Source: Pseudomonas graminis (GTDB lineage: Bacteria > Pseudomonadota > Gammaproteobacteria > Pseudomonadales > Pseudomonadaceae). From it: a stretch of DNA of 53,841 nt. The position numbers and the translations under genes are program-made. The stretch is from positions 1 through 53,841 of the forward strand of contig NZ_FOHW01000035.1 of NCBI RefSeq assembly GCF_900111735.1, written 5' to 3'. Below the pieces are notes generated by a model that was given only the letters and a program-made list of their open reading frames with translations, searched no databases and was not told the DNA's origin. Positions 25,979-34,849 of the stretch are shown in pieces (the first letter of the stretch is position 1; every line of letters begins with the position of its first letter).

Positions 25979-26710
25979 TCAACGCTGGGCGATGCGCACG
26001 GTGCCTTTCTGGCTCGGCGGCTGCTTTGGCAGCACACGCTTGGCGACGACGTAATGGCTGTCCCAGTAAGGCTTCTTCAGCGTATCGATCGTTACGGATT
26101 TGCCACGGCGTGGCGCGTGAACGAACCGGTCGTTGCCGAGGTAGATGGCAACGTGATTTACCTTGCGGCTCTTGATGTTGAAGAACAGCAAGTCGCCCGG
26201 CTTCAAATCCTTGCGGTCAACCTTCTGCCCGTGGCCTTCGGCCATGGCGTTGGAGGTGCGCGGCAAATCGACTTCGCTCACGTCGTTGAAGGCATATTTC
26301 ACAAGCCCACTGCAGTCGAACCCTTTTGTTGGGCTGGTGCCGCCCCAACGATAAGGTGTACCGATGGCGTTAACCGCCCGGTTGACCACGGTGCTGCTTT
26401 GTTTGGTACCCATCTGCGCCGTGTTGGCCAGGGCGACAGTGTTTTGCGAAATCTTGCGAGTGCTGCGGGATGGCTTCCCTTTAACAGCTTTCACGCGTTT
26501 GCCAGAGGTCTCGAGTGGAGTAGCCGTTTGATCCAGTGCAGCCATGGCCGCTCGTTGAGCGGCGATGTTGCGTGAAACGGATTCCGGCGACTCGGACCTG
26601 GCGGTGAAACCGGTGAAGCTCGGTGGAAGCGTTTGCTCACGATTGGTGGCGTGGGCGGCCAGTGGCATAAATAGACAAATAGTCAGCCATGTCTTGAAAA
26701 ATGGACGCAT
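25979..26710 (-). CDS. C40 (NlpC/P60) family cell-wall peptidase
   Basis: This 243-residue exported protein has a signal peptide (MRPFFKTWLTICLFMPLAAHA). A basic, low-complexity linker (about 65-105) and a C-terminal NlpC/P60 domain follow. The catalytic Cys is C133 in KGFDCSGLVKYAF, H186 lies in VNHVAIYLG and a third polar residue, H198, in FVHAPRRG. Such enzymes cut within peptidoglycan stem peptides in the periplasm. I chose ATG 26710 because it starts the signal peptide; the longer frame to 26884 has no export signal. It is convergent with pilT and divergent from the TM2 gene. The 250 bp between the two starts show no further gene. Confidence 0.9.
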   Translation of the reverse strand: MRPFFKTWLTICLFMPLAAHATNREQTLPPSFTGFTARSESPESVSRNIAAQRAAMAALDQTATPLETSGKRVKAVKGKPSRSTRKISQNTVALANTAQMGTKQSSTVVNRAVNAIGTPYRWGGTSPTKGFDCSGLVKYAFNDVSEVDLPRTSNAMAEGHGQKVDRKDLKPGDLLFFNIKSRKVNHVAIYLGNDRFVHAPRRGKSVTIDTLKKPYWDSHYVVAKRVLPKQPPSQKGTVRIAQR

Positions 26711-26960
26711 TAGGCAGGGCTCATGTTGGTCAGCGCGCAACTTTATAACAGCTTTTTGCGAAATTCTGAGGCCACTTGTCGAACAATTTACTGCCTTCAA
26801 AGTCAGTTTAGGCCGCAGAATTGTCATGTTGGTGTGCTGATCACCTTGCAGAACAAGGGTTTGCACGATTGGAGAGAGGTTCAAGCCATACGTCGGAAGG
26901 CGTCACGAAAGTCACAAAACTTACGCATATTTTTTTCTATTGCAGCAAGCGAGGTCAACA

Positions 26961-27377
26961 ATGAACACCTATCAGCCCGACGTTCAACGTCCGGACACCC
27001 ACAGCAAGGTCATGGGCTATCTGCTCTGGATTGTGGGATTTACCGGCGCTCACCGTTTTTATTACGGGAAGCCAGTGACCGGCACGATCTGGTTTTTCAC
27101 ACTGGGGCTGTTGGGCATCGGCTGGCTGATTGACCTGTTCCTGATCCCTGCGATGGATCGGGAAGCAGACCTGCGGTTCAACGCTGGCCCGACCGATTAC
27201 AGCCTTGCCTGGATTCTGCTGACCTTCCTGGGCGTGTTCGGTGTGCACCGCATGTATCAGGGCAAATGGATCACCGGGATCATTTATCTGTTCACGGGAG
27301 GTCTGGCGCTGCTGGGCGTGCTGTACGACTTCTGGACGCTGAATGAGCAGATATCGGTGAAGAACGCCCGCCGGTAA
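26961..27377 (+). CDS. TM2-domain membrane protein
   Basis: This 138-residue protein contains two TM2-type units. Each starts with a helix ending in a conserved G-x-H-R-x-Y pattern: GFTGAHRFYYGKPVTG, then GVFGVHRMYQGKWITG. After each comes a second helix (GLLGIGWLIDLFLIP; GGLALLGVLYDFWTL). The D-x-F after the second helix is typical of TM2. Function in bacteria is unknown. ATG 26961 follows GAGG with suitable spacing. It stands alone, and REP elements follow. Confidence 0.85.
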   Translation: MNTYQPDVQRPDTHSKVMGYLLWIVGFTGAHRFYYGKPVTGTIWFFTLGLLGIGWLIDLFLIPAMDREADLRFNAGPTDYSLAWILLTFLGVFGVHRMYQGKWITGIIYLFTGGLALLGVLYDFWTLNEQISVKNARR

Positions 27378-27466
27378 TTCACCGTGATCGCGTGATCTGG
27401 TAGCGCCCCGCACCCTGTGAATCCGTCTGCAGGGTGTCAGATTCGTCTTTGTGAGGCGTGAACCTT

Positions 27467-27625
27467 TTCGCGGGCAAGCGCGCTCCTACACGGGGCGTGC
27501 GTAGCCTGCGCAATCGGCGTCGAACGCAATACTCTTTGTAGGAGCGCGCTTGCCCGCGAATGCGTCGTGTCAGCCAACACTAATGGTCGGCCTCTGTCGC
27601 GTTCGCCAGCAAGCGGGCTCCTACA
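27467..27625. repeat. REP cluster: a perfect inverted pair plus a third, divergent arm
   Basis: The arm at 27467-27490 and its perfect 24-base reverse complement at 27537-27560 (core GGAGCGCGCTTGCCCGC) form a pair. A third arm at 27601-27625 (CGCCAGCAAGCGGGCTCC) is of a mixed class: its outer half resembles the GCTTGCTGG class. The cluster fills the 266-bp gap between the convergent TM2 and pyrC' genes. I saw no separate T-tracted terminator, so it may serve as a transcript end. Confidence 0.88.
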
Positions 27626-27643
27626 AGGTTACGGTTGGGAATC

Positions 27644-28915
27644 TCAACCGTTATAGCTCACCCGCCCATCCACAAACGTGTAATTCACGGAACTCGGCAG
27701 GCAATGGCCGAGGAACGGGCAGTTTTCGCCTTTCGACAGCCATTTCTCGCCGGCGACAGTGGACGCGGCAGGGTCGAACAGCACCACGTCCGCAGGCGAG
27801 CCTGCGATCAGCCTTCCCGCGGGCAGGCGCAGCGCTTCGGCGGGCCCGGAGCTTAGGCGTGACAGCAGCGTCGGCAGATCCAGCAGACCGTCCTCGACCA
27901 GCGTCATCGCCAGTGGCAACAACAACTCCACGCTGCTGATGCCCGGCTCGGTCGCGCCGAACGGGGCCAGTTTTGCGTCACGCTCATGGGGTTGGTGGTG
28001 ACTGGAGATCGCTTGCACCACACCCGACTTCACCGCGTCACGCAATGCGTCGCGGTCGGCACGTGTGCGCAATGGCGGCTGCACGTGGTACAGGCTGGAG
28101 AAGCCCGTCAGCGCCTCGTCGGTCAGTATCAACTGATACAGCGCCACGTCCGCCGTCACCGGCAGGCCGCGTGCCTGGGCCTGGGCAATCAGGGCCACCC
28201 CGCGCGCACTGGTCAGCTGCGTGAAATGCGCGCGCACACCGCTTTGCTCGACCAGCAACAGGTCCCGCGCCAGTGCCACCGTCTCAGCCGTTTCCGGAAT
28301 GCCCGGCAGACCAAGGAAAGCAGCCGTCGGGCCGTCGTGGGCCAGACCGCCTTCAGCGAGATCGTGGTCCTGAGAGTTGAAAATCACCGTCAGATCGAAC
28401 GTCGCCGCGTATTCGAGGGCACGGCACAGCGTGCGATTGCTGCGGAAATTCACCATGCCGTTAGTGAACGCCACGCAACCCGCGTCGCGCAGGGCGATCA
28501 GCTCGGCCAGTTGCTCGCCTTCCAGACCCTTGCTCAAGGCGCCGATGGGAAAGACCTTGCTGTGGCCGGCTTCGCGGGCACGGTCGAGGATCAACTCGGC
28601 GACCGCGGAGGTGTCCAGCACCGGTTTTGTACGCGGCGGGCAGCACAGGCTGGTGACGCCGCCTGCTGCTGCGGCGCGGGTTTCGCTGGCGATGTTGCCC
28701 TTGCGGCTGTAACCCGGCTCGCGCAACGACACGTTGAGGTCAACCAGGCCGGGGGCGGCGATCAGGCCGGCGGCATCGATGGTTTCCGTAGGGCTGAAGC
28801 CGGCAGGTGCCGCGCCGAGGGCGAGAATCTTGCCCGCTGCAAGATGGATGTCGGTGACTTGATCCAGACCGCTGACAGGGTCGATGACGCGAGCGCCGAG
28901 GATGCTGAACTTCAC
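27644..28915 (-). CDS. pyrC': Dihydroorotase-like protein PyrC' (catalytically inactive ATCase partner)
   Basis: This 423-residue amidohydrolase-fold protein resembles dihydroorotase. In active enzymes the first metal motif is H-x-H in PGLVDxHxHLREPG. Here it reads PGLVDLNVSLREPG, with N61 and S63 replacing both histidines. In Pseudomonas such a protein (PyrC', also called PyrX) is known to be an inactive subunit required for assembly of a dodecameric aspartate transcarbamoylase with PyrB. The gene overlaps pyrB by 4 bp, which fits that stoichiometric role. The working dihydroorotase must be encoded elsewhere. Confidence 0.92.
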   Translation of the reverse strand: MKFSILGARVIDPVSGLDQVTDIHLAAGKILALGAAPAGFSPTETIDAAGLIAAPGLVDLNVSLREPGYSRKGNIASETRAAAAGGVTSLCCPPRTKPVLDTSAVAELILDRAREAGHSKVFPIGALSKGLEGEQLAELIALRDAGCVAFTNGMVNFRSNRTLCRALEYAATFDLTVIFNSQDHDLAEGGLAHDGPTAAFLGLPGIPETAETVALARDLLLVEQSGVRAHFTQLTSARGVALIAQAQARGLPVTADVALYQLILTDEALTGFSSLYHVQPPLRTRADRDALRDAVKSGVVQAISSHHQPHERDAKLAPFGATEPGISSVELLLPLAMTLVEDGLLDLPTLLSRLSSGPAEALRLPAGRLIAGSPADVVLFDPAASTVAGEKWLSKGENCPFLGHCLPSSVNYTFVDGRVSYNG

Positions 28916-29916
28916 TGGGCGATCTCCTGCTCGAACTGACGTTGGGCGGTTTGGCCACTCATGGCCATGGACAGAACGGCCATGCGCACCGCAATGCCGT
29001 ATGTCACTTGGTTGAGAATCACCGAATGGGGGCCGTCGGCCACTGCCGATTCGATCTCCACGCCCCGGTTGATCGGGCCCGGGTGCATCACGATGGCGTC
29101 GGGCTTGGCGCCGGCCAGGCGTGCAGTCGTCAGGCCGAACAGTCGGTAGAACTCACCCTCGCTCGGGAGCAGGCCGCCCGACATGCGCTCGCGTTGCAGG
29201 CGCAGCATGATCACCACGTCGACGTCCTTCAGGCCTTCGGTCAGATCGGTGTACACCTTCACGCCATATTGCTCGACGCCCACCGGTAGCAGGGTTTTTG
29301 GCGCGACCACGCGGATGTCCGGGCAGCCCAGCGCCTTGAGCGCGATCATGTTCGAGCGCGCGACGCGGGAATGCAGGATATCGCCGACGATCGCCACCGA
29401 GAGGTTTTCGAAATTGCCCTTGTGGCGGCGGATGGTCAGCATGTCCAGCATGCCCTGGGTCGGGTGCGCATGACGGCCGTCGCCGCCGTTGATGATCGCG
29501 ACCTGCGGGCTGACATGTTCGGCGATGAAGTGCGCTGCACCGGAGTCACCGTGACGCACGACGAACATGTCGGCGGCCATGGCCTCAAGGTTGCGCAGCG
29601 TATCGAACAGCGTCTCGCCCTTGCTGGTGGAGGAGGTCGATACGTTCAGCGTGATGACATCCGCCGACAACCTTTGCGCCGCCAGCTCGAACGTGGTGCG
29701 GGTGCGGGTCGAGTTTTCGAAGAACACGTTGCACACGGTCTTGCCGCGCAGCAACGGGACCTTCTTTACCGCCCGGGCGCCGACTTCGAGGAAGGAGTCT
29801 GCGGTGTCGAGGATTTCGGTGAGCAGCTCGCGGGGCAAACCGTCGAGGGAGAGGAAGTGCTGCAGCTGGCCCTGATGGTTCAGTTGCAGCGGGCGCTTGG
29901 CGTCGAGAGGCGTCAT
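28912..29916 (-). CDS. pyrB: Aspartate carbamoyltransferase catalytic subunit PyrB
   Basis: This 334-residue enzyme condenses carbamoyl phosphate and aspartate, the committed step of pyrimidine synthesis. Motifs are the carbamoyl-phosphate loop ENSTRTRTTFELAAQRL, DGRHAHPTQGMLDMLT, and VVIMLRLQRERM near the aspartate site. It is about 20-25 residues longer at the N-terminus than E. coli PyrB, as is usual for Pseudomonas, where this extension is involved in nucleotide inhibition. It lies between pyrR (12 bp upstream) and pyrC' (overlap). Confidence 0.95.
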   Translation of the reverse strand: MTPLDAKRPLQLNHQGQLQHFLSLDGLPRELLTEILDTADSFLEVGARAVKKVPLLRGKTVCNVFFENSTRTRTTFELAAQRLSADVITLNVSTSSTSKGETLFDTLRNLEAMAADMFVVRHGDSGAAHFIAEHVSPQVAIINGGDGRHAHPTQGMLDMLTIRRHKGNFENLSVAIVGDILHSRVARSNMIALKALGCPDIRVVAPKTLLPVGVEQYGVKVYTDLTEGLKDVDVVIMLRLQRERMSGGLLPSEGEFYRLFGLTTARLAGAKPDAIVMHPGPINRGVEIESAVADGPHSVILNQVTYGIAVRMAVLSMAMSGQTAQRQFEQEIAQ

Positions 29917-29928
29917 CGCAAAGGACTC

Positions 29929-30450
29929 TTAGAGGGCGGCGGAATCGGTTGAAAGGTCTTGCAGTTCAAGCGTCAGCGGCGTTGGCCCGGACAGCTTTAC
30001 CCGCTCGTTTGGCGCGAGTGACAGGGTCGCGCCCGTCACGTTCGGCCGGATCGGCAGGTCGGCGGCTTTCAGATCCAGCAGCGACACCAGGGTCACGCTG
30101 GCCGGGCGGCCGTAATCGAACAGTTCGTTGAGCGCCGCCCGGATGGTGCGCCCGCTCATCAGCACGTCATCGATCAGCACCAGATGCTGGCCTTCGATTT
30201 CGAAGGGCAGCTCCGAAGGGCGCACTTGCGGGTGCAGGCCGTTCTGGCTGAAGTCGTCGCGATAAAAGGACACGTCCAGCGTGCCAAGCGGCGACTGAAT
30301 GTTGAGGGCCTCAAGGAGGGCCTGCGCGACCCACACGCCACCGGTGCGAATGCCGATGAAACGAGGCTCCTGGATGCCGCGTTTGTTCAGGTGCGCGTTG
30401 AGATCAATCGCCATCTGGCTGATCAGTTCGGCGGGATTTGGCAGGCTCAT
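29929..30450 (-). CDS. pyrR: PyrR, pyrimidine regulator / uracil phosphoribosyltransferase
   Basis: This 173-residue type I phosphoribosyltransferase has the PRPP loop LVLIDDVLMSGRTIRAAL and an N-terminal FIGIRTGGVWVAQAL. In Bacillus PyrR binds pyr mRNA, whereas in Pseudomonas its regulatory effect on pyrB is reported but the mechanism is not RNA attenuation in the Bacillus manner. ATG 30450 (MSLPNPAELIS) is the family start; the longer frame reaching 30558 covers the ruvX-pyrR junction. The order ruvX-pyrR-pyrB-pyrC' is all leftward and closely spaced. Confidence 0.92.
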   Translation of the reverse strand: MSLPNPAELISQMAIDLNAHLNKRGIQEPRFIGIRTGGVWVAQALLEALNIQSPLGTLDVSFYRDDFSQNGLHPQVRPSELPFEIEGQHLVLIDDVLMSGRTIRAALNELFDYGRPASVTLVSLLDLKAADLPIRPNVTGATLSLAPNERVKLSGPTPLTLELQDLSTDSAAL

Positions 30451-30526
30451 GGTTGCTCCTTCAGGTGCCCCGGCGTGCGCTGCACGAACGTCCGGAGTAA
30501 ATCGAATTCGGTTCAGCGTAGATGGA

Positions 30527-30964
30527 TCAGGTTTCAAACAGCGCGGTGTTGGCTTCAAGCCAGCTTTGCAGCAGAAGCGCTGCGGCGATGGCGTCCACGG
30601 GATTGTCCCGGTAGCTGCCGTGCTGGCCGCGAGAGGCGCGCTCGCCTTTGGCCTCGAACGTGGTCAGGCGCTCGTCGTGGGTATAAACCGGCAAGTTGAA
30701 GCGGCCGTTGAGCTTGCGCGAAAACTTCTCGGCGCGTGCGCTCATTTCGCTCGGCGTGCCGTCCATGTTCAGCGGCAGGCCGACCACGATGGCATCCGGC
30801 TTCCACTCGGCGATCAGCGCCTGAACCTTGTCCCAGTCCGGCACGCCGTTCTGCGCTTTCAATGTGCAGAGTTCGCGTGCCTGTCCGGTGATCACTTGGC
30901 CGACCGCCACGCCGATCTGTTTGGTGCCGTAGTCGAATCCCAAGAGCAGGCGCAGTCCGGCCAT
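30527..30964 (-). CDS. ruvX: Putative pre-16S rRNA nuclease / Holliday-junction resolvase-fold protein RuvX (YqgF)
   Basis: This 145-residue RNase H-fold protein has the metal-site start LLGFDYGTKQIGVAVGQ, a second acidic segment in VVGLPLNMDGTPSEMS and a C-terminal DERLTTFEAKG and DAIAAALLLQSWL. E. coli YqgF is essential and trims the 5' end of 16S rRNA. The resolvase role named in older annotation rests on fold similarity. Its ATG shares one base with the algH stop codon (TGATG). Confidence 0.92.
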   Translation of the reverse strand: MAGLRLLLGFDYGTKQIGVAVGQVITGQARELCTLKAQNGVPDWDKVQALIAEWKPDAIVVGLPLNMDGTPSEMSARAEKFSRKLNGRFNLPVYTHDERLTTFEAKGERASRGQHGSYRDNPVDAIAAALLLQSWLEANTALFET

Positions 30965-31533
30965 CAGGCGTGGCCCGCCTGGCTGGTCAGCAAGCTCAGA
31001 TTGACGCCCAGTTTGGCGGCGGCAGCGTTGAGACGGTCTTCGCTTTCTACTTCGAACAGGATTGCCGGGTCGAAGGCGCAGTTGAGCCACGCATTGGCGG
31101 CGAACTCGGCGTCAAGCTGGCCTGCGTCCCAACCGGCATAGCCGAGGGTGATCAGATTTTGATCAGGGCCGTAACCGTCTGCGATGGAGAAGAGGACATC
31201 CTGAGAAGTCGAGAGCGAAATGCCGCCCAAATCAACGGTTGCCTGGAACACCTGACCCGAAGGGTGCAGGACGAAACCGCGATCGGTTTGCACCGGCCCG
31301 CCAAGGTGAATGGCGATGTCCTTGCACCGCGCAGGGGGGGGCAATTCGGGGCGCAGCTGTTCGAGGACGTCTGCCAGCGACAGGCTTTGCGGTCGATTGA
31401 TGATCAGACCCATGGCGCCATTGGCATTGTGCTCGACGATGTAGGTCAAGGTCTGAGCGAAGTTCTCATCGTGCATGTGGGGCATGGCGATCAGAAACTG
31501 GTGTTTGAGGTACGACGGAGAGACGTTTTTCAT
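30964..31533 (-). CDS. algH: YqgE/AlgH family protein
   Basis: This 189-residue protein has the family core: HQFLIAMPHMHDENFAQTL, GAMGLIINRP, the GGPVQTDRGFVLH segment, and LGYAGWDAGQLDAEF. In P. aeruginosa the homologue AlgH affects alginate and virulence-gene expression, though it has no DNA-binding domain and its biochemistry is unresolved. ATG 31533 (MKNVSPSYLK) is the family start. It is coupled to ruvX and lies 107 bp downstream of tonB. Confidence 0.92.
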   Translation of the reverse strand: MKNVSPSYLKHQFLIAMPHMHDENFAQTLTYIVEHNANGAMGLIINRPQSLSLADVLEQLRPELPPPARCKDIAIHLGGPVQTDRGFVLHPSGQVFQATVDLGGISLSTSQDVLFSIADGYGPDQNLITLGYAGWDAGQLDAEFAANAWLNCAFDPAILFEVESEDRLNAAAAKLGVNLSLLTSQAGHA

Positions 31534-31640
31534 GAGCCCTAGTGTGGCGTTGCGGGGCTGTTGTGACAACTGGCAGAACCGACTCACGGGCGGATAAATC
31601 GCGACGCAGGTCAGGTTTCATATCGCGCGGTATTGGCTGA

Positions 31641-32543
31641 TCAATTACTCGACAGCTTGTCCCCGCGTGCGAATTTCCAGGTGCGGATGATTTCAAGCCG
31701 GTCGATATCGGCCAGATCGCCACTGAATGGCGCAAACGGTGCGGCAAGCCGGACAATCTTCTGCGCCGCCTGATCCAGCAGCGGCTGGCCCGATGACTCG
31801 AGAATCAGCACTTCGTACAGGGAGCCGTCGCGATTGATCGACACCATCATCCGCAGGCTGCCGTAGATCTGCTTGCGGCGGGCTTCATCCGGGTAGTTCA
31901 GGTTGCCGATGCGCTCGATCTTCTTGCGCCAGTCCTCCTTGTACCAGGCGCCCTTGTCGCGCATGGTCGAGGCCGCACTCAAGCGGTGGATCTTCGGACG
32001 CTTGGCGTAGGCCTGCTGCTCATCCGCCAGCTCGGCTTCGAGGCTGGCGATTTCGCTGTTCAGCTGCGTGCTGTCGATGGTCGGTGCGGCTTTCTTCTGT
32101 TCTTCCGGCTTGACCTCGTCGCGCCTGGCGACTGTCTTTTGCGGGGACTGGGCTTTCGTGGCGACAGCTGTCTTCGGCGCTTCCTGCTTGACCACCGGTT
32201 TGGCGGCAGGCGGTGGCGTGACCTTGTTGATCTGATTGTCTTGATACGGGGCGATTTCGGTGGTCTTGGGCACCGCTTTCTTGTCGAGGGTGCCGCTGCC
32301 CTGCTGGTTTTCCTGGGCGAGGAAGTCAGCGTCCTTGGGCTTGGTGTCGCTTCTGAAGGGGGCGAGGGTGATCTCCAGAGTCTGGCTGATCTTTTCCGGT
32401 TTGACGTAAGTGAAACCGACGCCAAGGATGACCGCCAGATGCACCAGTGCAGCGATCATCAGGGTAAACCCGAGGCGATCGGCAGGGCGCACGGCGGTGC
32501 GGGTCAGGGACAGGGGGAGATCATCGTCGACCGCAGCGTTCAT
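31641..32543 (-). CDS. tonB3: Energy transducer TonB (TonB3-like)
   Basis: This 300-residue protein is built as TonB. A single N-terminal membrane helix (LGFTLMIAALVHLAVILGVGFTYV, about 25-48) comes first, then a long periplasmic linker rich in Lys, Pro, Ala and Gln (about 70-200). A globular C-terminal TonB domain follows, containing NYPDEARRKQIYGSLRMMVSINRDGSL and RLEIIRTWKFARG. By position, upstream of algH and downstream of gshB-pilG, it corresponds to P. aeruginosa TonB3, which was reported to be needed for twitching and pilus assembly rather than iron uptake. No exbB/exbD lies nearby. Confidence 0.88.
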   Translation of the reverse strand: MNAAVDDDLPLSLTRTAVRPADRLGFTLMIAALVHLAVILGVGFTYVKPEKISQTLEITLAPFRSDTKPKDADFLAQENQQGSGTLDKKAVPKTTEIAPYQDNQINKVTPPPAAKPVVKQEAPKTAVATKAQSPQKTVARRDEVKPEEQKKAAPTIDSTQLNSEIASLEAELADEQQAYAKRPKIHRLSAASTMRDKGAWYKEDWRKKIERIGNLNYPDEARRKQIYGSLRMMVSINRDGSLYEVLILESSGQPLLDQAAQKIVRLAAPFAPFSGDLADIDRLEIIRTWKFARGDKLSSN

Positions 32544-32679
32544 CTACGCTCCGGCAGCACATGTGCCAGCATTACTACTCACCTAGCGCAAAAATTAAGG
32601 CCGCGCATGATAACGCAATGTCAGGGCTTGCCTGGGGTTTGATACAGCTGGGCCGATTAGTGGGAGGTGCGGTTCCCTG

Positions 32680-32763
32680 TAGGAGCGCGCTTGCCCGCGA
32701 TTGCGGTATGTCAGGTTCAGTCTTTTCGCTGACACACCGCGTTCGCGGGCAAGCGCGCTCCTA
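32680..32763. repeat. REP inverted pair between gshB and tonB
   Basis: The 21-base arms at 32680-32700 and 32743-32763 are perfect reverse complements, with core GGAGCGCGCTTGCCCGC. The 258-bp gap between the two leftward genes holds nothing else that I can recognise. Confidence 0.9.
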
Positions 32764-32801
32764 AACGGTGGGGGCCTCGTGAGGGTTATCTCAAGGCTTG
32801 G

Positions 32802-33758
32802 TCAAGCCCGCGCCTGCAGCTTCTTCTCGATCACATCCATCAACATCCCGCCAATGTCCGTCCCGAACGCGTTGTCGATTTCGCGGATGCAAGTCGGGCT
32901 GGTGACGTTGATCTCGGTCAAGTGCTCGCCAATCACGTCCAGGCCTACGAACAGCAGGCCTTTTTCCCGCAGCGTCGGGCCGATTTCGGCGGCGATCCAG
33001 CGGTCGCGGTCACTCAGGGGACGGGCTTCGCCACGACCGCCAGCGGCCAGATTGCCTCGGGTTTCGCCAGCGGCCGGGATCCTGGCCAGGCAATACGGAA
33101 CCGGTTCGCCGTCAACCATCAGAATGCGCTTGTCGCCGTCCTTGATCGCCGGCAGATATGCCTGCGCCATGATCTGCTCATGGCCGTGCTTGGTCAGGGT
33201 TTCCAGAATCACCGACAGGTTCGGGTCGCCAACGCGGTGGCGGAAGATCGACGCGCCGCCCATGCCGTCCAGTGGTTTGAGAATGACATCGCCGTGTTTG
33301 GCGGCGAACTCACGAATGATGTCCGCGCGGCGGCTGACCAGCGTCGGCGGCGTGCACTGCGGGAACAGCGTGGCGAACAGCTTCTCGTTGCAGTCACGCA
33401 GGCTTTGCGGCTTGTTGACCACCAGCACGCCGGCGCGCTCGGCTTGTTCGAGCAGATAGGTGGAGTAGACGAACTCCATGTCGAACGGCGGATCCTTGCG
33501 CATCAGGATCACGTCCAGGTCGTCCAGACCGTTGTCGACCTCGGCTTCCAGCTCGAACCAGTGAGCCGGGTCGGCGAAGACTTTCAGCGGTTTCATGCGG
33601 GCGCGGGCCTGGCCGGCGTCCTGGTACAGGTCGTGCTGCTCCATATAGAACAACGACCAGCCGCGGGCTTGCGCTGCCAGGAGCATGGCCAGCGAGCTGT
33701 CCTTTTTATAGGAGATGCGCTCGATGGGGTCCATGACGATTCCCAGGCGAATGCTCAT
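32802..33758 (-). CDS. gshB: Glutathione synthetase GshB
   Basis: This 318-residue ATP-grasp ligase joins gamma-glutamylcysteine and glycine. Landmarks are the start SIRLGIVMDPIERISYKKDSS, the ATP-grasp loop VILKPLDGMGGASIFR, the metal/phosphate region in ILMVDGEPVPYCLARIPAAGETRGNLAAGG, and GLDVIGEHLTEINVTSPTCIREI at the end. I use ATG 33758; the reading frame stays open upstream but lacks gshB-like sequence there. It is divergent from pilG with 253 bp between the starts, where I see no other gene. Confidence 0.95.
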   Translation of the reverse strand: MSIRLGIVMDPIERISYKKDSSLAMLLAAQARGWSLFYMEQHDLYQDAGQARARMKPLKVFADPAHWFELEAEVDNGLDDLDVILMRKDPPFDMEFVYSTYLLEQAERAGVLVVNKPQSLRDCNEKLFATLFPQCTPPTLVSRRADIIREFAAKHGDVILKPLDGMGGASIFRHRVGDPNLSVILETLTKHGHEQIMAQAYLPAIKDGDKRILMVDGEPVPYCLARIPAAGETRGNLAAGGRGEARPLSDRDRWIAAEIGPTLREKGLLFVGLDVIGEHLTEINVTSPTCIREIDNAFGTDIGGMLMDVIEKKLQARA

Positions 33759-34011
33759 GGGTAATATCCTCTGATCGGTAATGGCCACGACAGGCCGAAA
33801 ATAGGCGTCAGGGTGGCGCCGCGCCGGCTTTGGGTCAAGGGGCAAGGCTTTATGGATTGACCGTGGAGAGTGTGCTAAAAAGGCTCGGCATCCGGTGTCG
33901 CGCCAGCCGTGCTTTGGCACTGACTGGGTACTTGCCGATGCTTCCGACCCGAAACCAGATGCCCGGCAGAAGGCAACCCATCTGATTCGCCGCGGCGATG
34001 GTAGAGCAGAT

Positions 34012-34422
34012 ATGGAACAGCATTCAGCCCCATTGAAAGTGATGGTCATCGACGACTCCCGAACGATTCGTCGCACCGCCGAGACGCTGCTGAAAAACGT
34101 CGGCTGTGAAGTGATCACCGCCATCGACGGCTTCGACGCACTGGCCAAGATTGCCGACAATCATCCCAGAATCATTTTCGTCGACATCATGATGCCCAGG
34201 CTCGACGGGTATCAGACGTGCGCGTTGATCAAGAACAACCGGGCGTTCAAATCCACGCCGGTGATCATGTTGTCCTCAAGGGACGGGCTTTTCGACAAGG
34301 CCAAGGGGCGAATCGTCGGTTCCGATCAGTTTTTGACCAAACCGTTCAGCAAGGAAGAACTGCTCAGTGCGATCAAGGCCCACGTGCCCGGGTTCGTTGC
34401 AGTCGAACAACAACTATCTTGA
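34012..34422 (+). CDS. pilG: Twitching motility response regulator PilG
   Basis: This 136-residue single-domain CheY-like receiver has the acidic pocket IDD near residues 13-15, phosphorylation site D58 in FVDIMMPRLDG, and Lys in FLTKPFS. In P. aeruginosa PilG is phosphorylated by ChpA and promotes pilus extension and cAMP signalling. ATG 34012 (MEQHSAPLKV) is chosen over an upstream GTG-initiated frame. It is the first gene of the Pil-Chp operon; pilH begins 45 bp after its stop. Confidence 0.95.
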   Translation: MEQHSAPLKVMVIDDSRTIRRTAETLLKNVGCEVITAIDGFDALAKIADNHPRIIFVDIMMPRLDGYQTCALIKNNRAFKSTPVIMLSSRDGLFDKAKGRIVGSDQFLTKPFSKEELLSAIKAHVPGFVAVEQQLS

Positions 34423-34467
34423 TGCCGACCCCCTCGTGCGGGACGGCTGTTTCTATGGGGAAGCACC

Positions 34468-34833
34468 ATGGCTCGAATTCTGATCGTCGATGACTCGCCG
34501 ACCGAAATGTACAAGCTGACCGGCATGCTGGAGAAGCACGGCCATCAGGTCCTCAAGGCCGAGAACGGTGCTGATGGCGTGGCCCTGGCCCGTCAGGAAA
34601 AGCCCGATGCCGTGTTGATGGACATCGTCATGCCGGGCCTCAACGGTTTTCAGGCGACCCGTCAGCTGACCAAAGACGCTGACACCAGCATGATCCCCGT
34701 GATCATGATCACCACCAAAGATCAGGAAACCGACAAGGTCTGGGGCAAACGCCAGGGCGCGCGGGATTACCTGACCAAGCCGGTGGACGAAGAAACCCTC
34801 ATGAAAACCCTGAACGCGGTGCTCGCGGGCTGA
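34468..34833 (+). CDS. pilH: Twitching motility response regulator PilH
   Basis: This 121-residue single CheY-like receiver has acidic residues DD at 8-9, phosphorylation site D52 in LMDIVMPGLNG, and the conserved Thr/Lys in ITTKDQ and YLTKPVD. In P. aeruginosa PilH counters PilG and may act as a phosphate sink for ChpA. Its ATG follows GGGGAAGCACC, a reasonable ribosome-binding site. Length is normal. Confidence 0.95.
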   Translation: MARILIVDDSPTEMYKLTGMLEKHGHQVLKAENGADGVALARQEKPDAVLMDIVMPGLNGFQATRQLTKDADTSMIPVIMITTKDQETDKVWGKRQGARDYLTKPVDEETLMKTLNAVLAG

Positions 34834-34849
34834 CCCCCGGCTGACGCTC

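Noticed and set aside
30451..30558. PyrR-type mRNA attenuator before pyrR/pyrB
   Set aside because: I find no conserved anti-antiterminator hairpin pattern or terminator in the 76-bp ruvX-pyrR gap.
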